Of a stretch of 7,116 nt of DNA, positions 1-4,786 are shown piece by piece; the first letter of the stretch is position 1, and each line of letters begins with the position of its first letter. A program made the position numbers and the translations under genes. This DNA is from Promethearchaeota archaeon (GTDB lineage Archaea > Asgardarchaeota > Lokiarchaeia > Sigynarchaeales > SOKP01): positions 1 through 7,116 of the forward strand of contig SDNN01000151.1 in the NCBI GenBank assembly GCA_004524425.1, given 5' to 3'. The notes below the pieces were generated by a model. It had not been told where the DNA came from, made no database searches, and worked only from the letters and a program-made list of their open reading frames with translations.

Positions 1-464
1 AAAGGTTCTGGTTCATCACGTAACCGTTTAGATAAACGACTTGTGCCAAAATTTTTTACTATCGAATCAAAGAAGGGGATCTTAGCCAAAAGTACTTGTG
101 CATTTTTTCTATCTGTAGAGATAAAAAGGTCTTTTCTATTTATATGAAGAACATAGTTATTGTCTCGTCCATTTTCAATATCTACTTTCTCTCCTCGAAG
201 TAATTGTTTAATGTAATCTATATCTCTAAAGATGATATTAAGATCAGGATCTTCGAGATGTTCTCCAAATTTAGAGGTGTATTTGTCCGACTTATAAATT
301 TGGTATCCTTTTAATCCACAAATATCTAAATTAACCGTATAAGTATCTTGAAAGCTCTTTTGATAAACCTCATCTGAAACATCAACCTCTTTTAGGATAA
401 GTTTCATTAATCCTTCTTTTAACTTGTCTTCAGGTAAATTACTTAATTCTTCTTTTCTATCCAT
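1..464 (-). CDS. SCP2-like domain protein, 3' end beyond window
   Basis: The gene is incomplete: 154 codons are visible, with no stop before the left edge. The translation begins MDRKEELSNLPEDKLKEG and aligns over its whole visible length with each of the two repeats in the fusion protein at 2113-3729. Shared boxes are SDEVYQK (residues 30-36), VNLDI..L.GYQIY (44-57), KFGEHLEDPD (65-74) and IPFF (129-132). The pattern of a hydrophobic beta-rich core followed by FGxxLxDxD resembles SCP2 sterol/lipid carrier domains; that family call is tentative. I chose ATG464 over ATG470 because AGAGGGA lies 5 bases upstream of 464, the same layout as in the fusion gene, whereas it overlaps ATG470. The gene begins 18 bases after the stop of the ferredoxin gene, so co-transcription is likely. 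In the homolog a ferredoxin module follows this domain; whether the same is true here lies outside the window. Confidence 0.75.
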   Translation of the reverse strand, partial: MDRKEELSNLPEDKLKEGLMKLILKEVDVSDEVYQKSFQDTYTVNLDICGLKGYQIYKSDKYTSKFGEHLEDPDLNIIFRDIDYIKQLLRGEKVDIENGRDNNYVLHINRKDLFISTDRKNAQVLLAKIPFFDSIVKNFGTSRLSKRLRDEPEP

Positions 465-482
465 ATTCATCCCTCTTTTTTA

Positions 483-1352
483 TTAACCAGAAATATCTAC
501 AATTTTTTCATATCTCTTAACAATTCCTTCAATAACATCGTCAATGTTCAAATTTTCGTCAAATTTGATGGAAATTGCATTATTAGGGCATGCTGCCTCG
601 CAATGACCACAGCCTAAACAGTTTTCTGTATGTACCGACTTTCCATCTACTACATCCAATCCATCATATACACATACTTTGAAACATTCCCCACAGTTCT
701 CTACACCAACACATTTCTCAGGATCAGTAACAAACGTTACCCCTGGCATGCGTTTTACAAAATTTCTAAAATCAGAGTTACCATATTTATATCCCGCAGC
801 AATGCAGCAACAAGAACAACAGAAGCAAAAGTTCATGAATTCATCGTCATATTCTAAAACGTTATAAACTGTAGCATCCCCTCGCAACTTTCCTAAAGCA
901 GGAGCGAGTCCATCTTTAAGTGCAGCACGAACATGTGCTTTAGCTTCGTCCTTTGTTGCATATCGAGCTTCTTTTGCGGCCCCTGGTAGATTTTTCAAAT
1001 CTAAATTAGCTGCTCCCTTTCCCATCCATATACAACCTAGATCTTTTTCATGATTTTTACAGTCATTAGTCACACGGCAGGGGCAATCCCTTATAACAAT
1101 TGTTCCAGCTTTCTCGATAAAGTAATCCATCAATTTGAGGGGAATTACTTCGCTACCATAATCGCCCACTTTGAGGTTGACTGGAATATACTGGGCTGCT
1201 TCGGTATCAAACCCACGAGGATAATGCTTTTTCCTATAAAGTTGTTTAAATATTGGTAATCTTGTTATCCATCCAAACTTCTTTGCTTTCTGAAATAAAG
1301 GTGTGTTCCTTTCAATCGGTTTTAAATCTTTCTTCTTTAATTTTTTTCCCAA
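483..1352 (-). CDS. Cysteine-rich 4Fe-4S ferredoxin-type protein (copy 2)
   Basis: This 289-residue predicted cytoplasmic electron-transfer protein has no signal peptide or membrane segment. It has three cysteine regions. The first is CPCR at 90-93 with C98, H101 and C107. The second is CFCCSCCC at 176-183. The third is a C-terminal ferredoxin domain with C214, C220, C223, C227 and C245, C248, C251, C255. The second ferredoxin cluster has standard CX2CX2CX3CP spacing; the first is widened to CX5CX2CX3C. The basic N-terminus (1-50) carries no known domain. The start is TTG1352: an in-frame TAA lies directly upstream, AGAGTGA sits 6 bases before it, and the first residues match the ATG start of the paralog at 3777-4643 (about 75-80% identical by eye). 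From memory, CxCR plus CxCCxCCC ferredoxins of unknown role exist in anaerobic bacteria and archaea. The electron partner is unknown. Confidence 0.88.
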   Translation of the reverse strand: MGKKLKKKDLKPIERNTPLFQKAKKFGWITRLPIFKQLYRKKHYPRGFDTEAAQYIPVNLKVGDYGSEVIPLKLMDYFIEKAGTIVIRDCPCRVTNDCKNHEKDLGCIWMGKGAANLDLKNLPGAAKEARYATKDEAKAHVRAALKDGLAPALGKLRGDATVYNVLEYDDEFMNFCFCCSCCCIAAGYKYGNSDFRNFVKRMPGVTFVTDPEKCVGVENCGECFKVCVYDGLDVVDGKSVHTENCLGCGHCEAACPNNAISIKFDENLNIDDVIEGIVKRYEKIVDISG

Positions 1353-1358
1353 TTAAAT

Positions 1359-1365
1359 TCACTCT
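1359..1365 (-). promoter_or_regulatory. Ribosome binding site for the TTG start
   Basis: AGAGTGA lies 6 bases before TTG1352. The same heptamer precedes the fusion gene, and a degenerate form (ATGTGA) precedes the paralogous ferredoxin at the same spacing. This supports TTG as the true start. Confidence 0.55.
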
Positions 1366-1426
1366 AATTTTCTTTTTTCGTATTAAAAAGCCTTAAAAAT
1401 ATAAAATGATATATTATTTAAATAAA

Positions 1427-1440
1427 TGTCCATTGTCCAT
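1427..1440 (-). repeat. Tandem TGTCCAT heptamer, possible operator
   Basis: TGTCCATTGTCCAT is two exact adjacent copies of a heptamer (plus-strand reading). It lies 75-88 bases upstream of the second ferredoxin gene and immediately upstream of its TATA-like box. A single copy occurs at 4711-4717, at a similar distance from the first ferredoxin gene. This is consistent with a shared activator or repressor site. It is a direct repeat, not the inverted repeat typical of TetR operators. Confidence 0.35.
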
Positions 1441-1485
1441 CAATCTGTTATAATACAAAAATGTAGGAATAAGATTGATAGTGTA

Positions 1486-1935
1486 TTACAATCGGATATT
1501 CTTAATTAAAACTCCTTTTCCTTTAATAAGATTAGTGTCAGAACTGTCGCATTTTCGACAATGAAAAAGATTTCTTCCTAAATTAGGATTACCTTTGAGT
1601 AAGGATTCTTCAGTGATAGCTTTTTCATACTGTTCATATTCCTCCAATCTTCCTTCACTTGCTGCTTTTTCTTTTTCTTTATCAAACCAAATTTCAGATT
1701 TTTGCTGACAGGAATTGCAATGAAGCACACCGGGAGTTCTTTTAATATTTAGTACGGCATTTTCTGCAATAGTGCCTTTTTTTAAGGTATCAAAAGCTTG
1801 TTGAGCATAGATCTCCACAATTAAAGCAAAGTCTCCTATTTCAAGATTGACTTCGCTTATTGATTTGGCATTATTTTTTCTTGCCACTTCTAAACACGTC
1901 CTAAATATTTGATTCACCAAAGAAAATTCATGCAT
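1486..1935 (-). CDS. hypA: Hydrogenase/urease nickel insertion protein HypA
   Basis: HypA is a cytoplasmic nickel chaperone that, with HypB, delivers Ni2+ to the large subunit of NiFe hydrogenases. The 149-residue product starts MHEFSLV, with His2 and Glu3 at the family's nickel site. It continues with the family core (LEIGDFALIVEIYAQQAF, 31-48) and PGVLHC, then two zinc-knuckle CX2C pairs, C73/C76 and C126/C129. The two pairs are 49 residues apart, far more than the roughly 12-13 in bacterial HypA; archaeal HypA proteins also have a lengthened linker. The linker (77-125) is highly charged and probably helical. The start ATG1935 is preceded by AGAGGAA at about 8 bases. No hypB or hydrogenase gene is visible, and the gene sits between the two copies of the ferredoxin/SCP2 pair, with 177 bases before it and 133 after, so it may have its own promoter. 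Confidence 0.93.
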   Translation of the reverse strand: MHEFSLVNQIFRTCLEVARKNNAKSISEVNLEIGDFALIVEIYAQQAFDTLKKGTIAENAVLNIKRTPGVLHCNSCQQKSEIWFDKEKEKAASEGRLEEYEQYEKAITEESLLKGNPNLGRNLFHCRKCDSSDTNLIKGKGVLIKNIRL

Positions 1936-2112
1936 TTTTTAATTCCTCTATCTTTCCGATTTTTAAGTTTTATTTTGTTATCAGAGTTTTTTAGAATATA
2001 AAGCTAGAATATCCCTTTAATCACAATAAATATAGATTAGATTTAAACTAACTTCTTATTTTAAATTAACTTTGATAGAAAATGTTAAAATCTTTTTCTA
2101 CTCTTTCATAAG
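1936..2112 (-). promoter_or_regulatory. Intergenic region with putative hypA promoter
   Basis: These 177 bases hold no gene. On the minus strand, CTTTATATTC (about 1993-2002) is the best TATA-like box, which would give a leader of about 35-40 bases before hypA. A second candidate, CTATATTTATT, lies near 2025-2035. T-rich runs just after the fusion-gene stop (2085-2100) could terminate that transcript. The TGTCCAT motif of the ferredoxin promoters is absent here. Confidence 0.3.
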
Positions 2113-3729
2113 TCAACTGATTGTAGAGATTTTGTTACCTTGGTCTTCCACATCCACAATAGACTCTATTTTAGCAATCAATTCGTCAATGTAACTTGAG
2201 TCTCCGATTTTAATTGAGATGGCTCCATTAGGACAAACATCTACGCATCTGCCGCAACCTAAACAAAATTCTGGATCAATGGTGGCTTTTCCGTTGACAA
2301 TTTCTCTGCCTTTAAACACGCATACTTCAAGGCATGTTCCACAGCCAACACATTTTGCAGGATCAATTTTAATTTCTAAACCTTTCATTTTCTTAATCAT
2401 ATTATCAGATATCATTGCATATGACGCATTGGAAATCATTTTAGCATTAATACAACAGCATGTGCAGCAAAAACAACTTGATAAAAAGTGTCCTGTATCT
2501 TCAATAGATTGACCTTCAGTTTCTCCTACTGACCTTCCGATTAAAGGTATTAAACCATCATCGATGGCTTTTTTAACATATTGAACAGCTTCTTCTTTTG
2601 AAATAGTACGCTGTATATCAGTAAGTACCATATTCTTTGTATCATCTCCCATATACATGCATCCAAGAGTTTTATCATGATTTTGACAGTCGTAGTTTAT
2701 TCTACATAAACAATGGCAGACAACAATATTGCTTGCCTTCTCAATGAAGTATTCAAACACTTTTAACGGTATAACTTCATTCTGATATTCACCTGCGGAG
2801 AGATTAACAGGAATGTAGGACCCATATTCTTCACGTTTTTCCTCTACTTTTTCTTCCTTTCGAAAACTCTTAGAAAAGGGTAACTTAGAGAGAACAAGTG
2901 GGCTGAGATTTGGATCCTTAAATCGCGTAAGTAACATCGGGATTTTTACACAGAGTTGAAAATTATTGTGAGCATCTTTACCATGGGTAATGTCTATGGG
3001 GTCACCTTGAAATAATAGCTTTGCATATTTTCTACTAGTAGGCATTAAGGTGACATCCGCATCATCCAAATTTTTTCCAAATTCATACGTATAACGGTTT
3101 TCTTCGAATATTTGGTAAGCTAAAATTCCTTGAATATCCCAGTTCACTTTAAAAATTCGATCTTTAAAGGTTTTCTGATACTCCTCATCTGAGATGTGAT
3201 CAGAATCTTTCAGCATTTTTTTTACTAAGGATTCCAGTTCCTCTTTTTCTGCGGATACATCCTCTGGGGGTTTAAATAAAGTTTTACCATAATGCCATTG
3301 TTTTTGTATATCCCTAAATAGGGGCAATTGTGTTACCGACCGGGGATTGGGATTAACTCCTTCTTTAAATCGAGCAATAATAAGGGGATCTTTTATGCAT
3401 AATTGGAAATTTCGGTCTTTATCTCTACTCATTTCAAGATCTAAGCCATTATCTCTAATCATCAGCCTAACGTGCTCAATTTTAGGAATAGAAAGCAATA
3501 CATCAGCATCATCGAGATGTTCCCCGAATTTATAGGAGTAGCTAGTTTGGTTATAAATTTGATAACCAATAGCACCCGAGATATCCCAATTGACTTTAAA
3601 TATAAAATCTTTGAAATCTTTTTGATATATTTCATCAGATGTGTCCACAGATTTCTTCAATATGCCCTTTAACACTAATTTACTTAGCATTCTTGCAGGC
3701 AATTTGCTCACGATTTTTCTTATAACCAT
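2113..3729 (-). CDS. Two SCP2-like repeats fused to cysteine-rich ferredoxin
   Basis: Numbering is from the alternative GTG at 3738 (541 aa); the preferred ATG3729 is residue 4 (538 aa), chosen because AGAGTGA lies 5 bases before it and would overlap the GTG. Residues about 15-146 and 165-294 are two copies of a domain with the boxes SDE.YQK.FKD, FKVNWDI and FG..LDDADV. It is tentatively SCP2-like (lipid or acyl-CoA binding). A charged linker (295-306) leads to the module shared with the 288/289-aa proteins: YIPVNL (308-313), CLCR (343-346) with C351 and C360, CFCCTCCC (422-429), then a regular 2x[4Fe-4S] ferredoxin (C463, C466, C469, C473; C492, C495, C498, C502). The gene follows the 288-aa ferredoxin gene closely, so one transcript is likely. 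The probable role is redox chemistry coupled to a hydrophobic ligand; this is inference. Confidence 0.87.
   Translation of the reverse strand: MVIRKIVSKLPARMLSKLVLKGILKKSVDTSDEIYQKDFKDFIFKVNWDISGAIGYQIYNQTSYSYKFGEHLDDADVLLSIPKIEHVRLMIRDNGLDLEMSRDKDRNFQLCIKDPLIIARFKEGVNPNPRSVTQLPLFRDIQKQWHYGKTLFKPPEDVSAEKEELESLVKKMLKDSDHISDEEYQKTFKDRIFKVNWDIQGILAYQIFEENRYTYEFGKNLDDADVTLMPTSRKYAKLLFQGDPIDITHGKDAHNNFQLCVKIPMLLTRFKDPNLSPLVLSKLPFSKSFRKEEKVEEKREEYGSYIPVNLSAGEYQNEVIPLKVFEYFIEKASNIVVCHCLCRINYDCQNHDKTLGCMYMGDDTKNMVLTDIQRTISKEEAVQYVKKAIDDGLIPLIGRSVGETEGQSIEDTGHFLSSCFCCTCCCINAKMISNASYAMISDNMIKKMKGLEIKIDPAKCVGCGTCLEVCVFKGREIVNGKATIDPEFCLGCGRCVDVCPNGAISIKIGDSSYIDELIAKIESIVDVEDQGNKISTIS
2857..3696 (-). repeat. 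Internal duplication of the SCP2-like domain
   Basis: Two protein-level repeats of about 130 residues each (3696-3301 and 3246-2857) lie within the fusion gene. Both have a leading helix, SDE(I/E)YQK, F(I/R)FKVNWDI.G, YQI, LDDADV, NFQLC, RFK and a closing LPxxxxxxK box. The nucleotide sequences have clearly diverged, so this is an old duplication. A third copy forms the partial gene at the left edge. Confidence 0.75.
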
Positions 3730-3734
3730 ATTAT

Positions 3735-3741
3735 TCACTCT
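3735..3741 (-). promoter_or_regulatory. Ribosome binding site of the fusion gene
   Basis: AGAGTGA stands 5 bases before ATG3729 and overlaps GTG3738, so it supports the ATG as start. It matches the sites at 1359-1365 (AGAGTGA) and 470-476 (AGAGGGA). Confidence 0.5.
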
Positions 3742-3776
3742 ATAAAGGTTTTATTAATAAATAGGAGTATAGTTTT

Positions 3777-4643
3777 TTAACCAGATATATCAACGATTCC
3801 TTCATACCTTTTAATGATCTCATTCATTACTTCGTCTATATCCTTATTTTCATCAAAATTGATTGAGATCGCATTATTAGGGCATACAGCCTCACAGTTA
3901 CCACAAGCTATACAGTTTTCCGTATGTGCTGACTTTCCATTTACTACTTTCAATCCATCATATATGCATACCTTGAAACATTCCCCACAATTTTCCACAC
4001 CAATACATTTCTCAGGATCAGTGGTTATCGTAACTCCATCCATTTTTTTAATATATTTCTTGAAATCTGAATTTGCGTATTTCATCCCCGCCGTGACACA
4101 GCAACATGGACAGCAGAAGCAGAAATTCATAAATTCATCTTCATAATCCAAAACATTATACGCTTCGGCATCTCCCCTGAGTTTTCCTAGAGCGGGAACT
4201 AATCCATCCTTAATAGCTGCACGGGCATGTGCCTTCGCTTCTTGTTTAGTTGCATAGCGACCTTTACTACCTCCAGGGAGATTTTGTAAATCCATATTTG
4301 CAGCTCCTTTTCCCATCCATATACAACCAAGATCTTTATCATGATTTTGACAATCATTAGTAACCCGACATGGACATTGTACGATCACGATGGTTCCGGC
4401 TTTTTCAATAAAATAATCGATTAATTTGAGAGGGATTGTTTGGCTTTCATAATCGCCCACCTTGAGGTTGACGGGAATAATTTGGCCTGCTTCGACGTCA
4501 AAACCTCGAGGATGATGTTTTTTCCTATAAAGTTGCTTAAAGATTGGTAATCGTATCAGCCACCCAAACCTTTTTACTTTTTGGAATTTCGGCGTATTGC
4601 GCTCTATTGGCTTTAAATCTTTTTCTTTTAGATTTTTTCCCAT
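3777..4643 (-). CDS. Cysteine-rich 4Fe-4S ferredoxin-type protein (copy 1)
   Basis: This 288-residue paralog of the protein at 483-1352 (about 75-80% identity by eye, one residue shorter near 125-129) keeps all of its cysteines. It has CPCR at 90-93 with C98 and C107, CFCCPCCC at 175-182, and a ferredoxin domain with C213, C219, C222, C226 (CX5CX2CX3C) and C244, C247, C250, C254 (CX2CX2CX3CP). A helix with ATKQEA...AIKDGLVP (131-150) between the first two cysteine groups is shared with the fusion protein. No export signal is seen, so a cytoplasmic iron-sulfur electron carrier or a redox enzyme subunit is likely. It is the first gene of a minus-strand unit; the fusion gene follows 47 bases after its stop. 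It is transcribed divergently from the acyl-CoA synthetase. ATG4643 is fixed by an in-frame TGA 9 bases upstream and by the paralog. Confidence 0.9.
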   Translation of the reverse strand: MGKNLKEKDLKPIERNTPKFQKVKRFGWLIRLPIFKQLYRKKHHPRGFDVEAGQIIPVNLKVGDYESQTIPLKLIDYFIEKAGTIVIVQCPCRVTNDCQNHDKDLGCIWMGKGAANMDLQNLPGGSKGRYATKQEAKAHARAAIKDGLVPALGKLRGDAEAYNVLDYEDEFMNFCFCCPCCCVTAGMKYANSDFKKYIKKMDGVTITTDPEKCIGVENCGECFKVCIYDGLKVVNGKSAHTENCIACGNCEAVCPNNAISINFDENKDIDEVMNEIIKRYEGIVDISG

Positions 4644-4786
4644 GAATATTCACATAGTATATATTTGAATCTTATATGAATAGTTTTAAGAAAAATTTAA
4701 AGGTTACCACTGTCCATTTATCTTAAATAATATGATGCATAAATAGTAATAACAAAGAAAAATGGGATAAAAAGAAGAATACGATC
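4644..4786. promoter_or_regulatory. Divergent promoter region, ferredoxin and acyl-CoA synthetase
   Basis: These 143 bases lie between two divergent starts, so both promoters must be here. On the plus strand CTTAAATAA (4722-4730) is a TATA-like box that would give about a 30-base leader for the synthetase. On the minus strand CTTTAAATTT (4693-4702) or TTCATATAAG (4671-4680) could serve the ferredoxin; the second would give a nearly leaderless mRNA. TGTCCAT (4711-4717) sits between the plus-strand box and the first minus-strand box, where one bound protein could affect both directions. Box assignments are by eye. Confidence 0.45.
4711..4717. promoter_or_regulatory. TGTCCAT motif in divergent promoter, possible operator
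   Basis: This is a single copy of the heptamer found in tandem at 1427-1440. It is 68 bases upstream of ferredoxin copy 1 and directly before the synthetase TATA-like box. The neighbouring GGTTACC at 4702-4708 is a near-palindrome. A binding protein is not known; the nearby TetR protein is one candidate. Confidence 0.3.

Larger units (their letters stand above)
1353..1485 (-). promoter_or_regulatory. Putative promoter region of ferredoxin copy 2
   Basis: These 133 bases separate the hypA stop from the TTG start of the second ferredoxin. On the minus strand, ATGGACAATGGACA is followed directly by an AT-rich box containing ATTTAAAT (1416-1423), a candidate archaeal TATA element. A start of transcription about 25 bases further on would leave a leader of roughly 40 bases. 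Short T runs after hypA (around 1457-1461) could be a weak archaeal terminator. No open reading frame or RNA structure was recognised. The placement is by eye only. Confidence 0.4.

Noticed and set aside
630..867. Two short plus-strand open frames opposite the second ferredoxin gene
   Set aside because: They lie entirely antisense to a well-supported gene, have no recognisable domain, and their sequence reflects the complementary codons of the Cys-rich protein.
1353..1485. CRISPR-like or transposon repeat suggested by the tandem TGTCCAT
   Set aside because: There are only two 7-base units with no spacer pattern, no terminal inverted repeats and no transposase nearby.
3736..3738. GTG as start of the fusion gene
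   Set aside because: It has no ribosome binding site upstream and is itself part of the AGAGTGA site for ATG3729. The three extra residues remain possible.
4106..4112. ATGGACA (reverse of TGTCCAT) inside ferredoxin copy 1, also at 4370-4376
   Set aside because: Both are coding sequence for Cys-Pro-Cys (TGT CCA TGT), so they arise from the protein motif rather than from regulation. They also show that the heptamer alone is not rare.
3814..4146. 110-codon plus-strand open frame opposite ferredoxin copy 1
   Set aside because: It is antisense to a conserved gene. A similar antisense frame over copy 2 follows simply from paralogy of the real genes.
4258..4275. Possible frameshift in ferredoxin copy 1 where it is one residue shorter than copy 2
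   Set aside because: The length difference is a clean in-frame codon indel in a variable loop, and both frames stay open and similar on each side.
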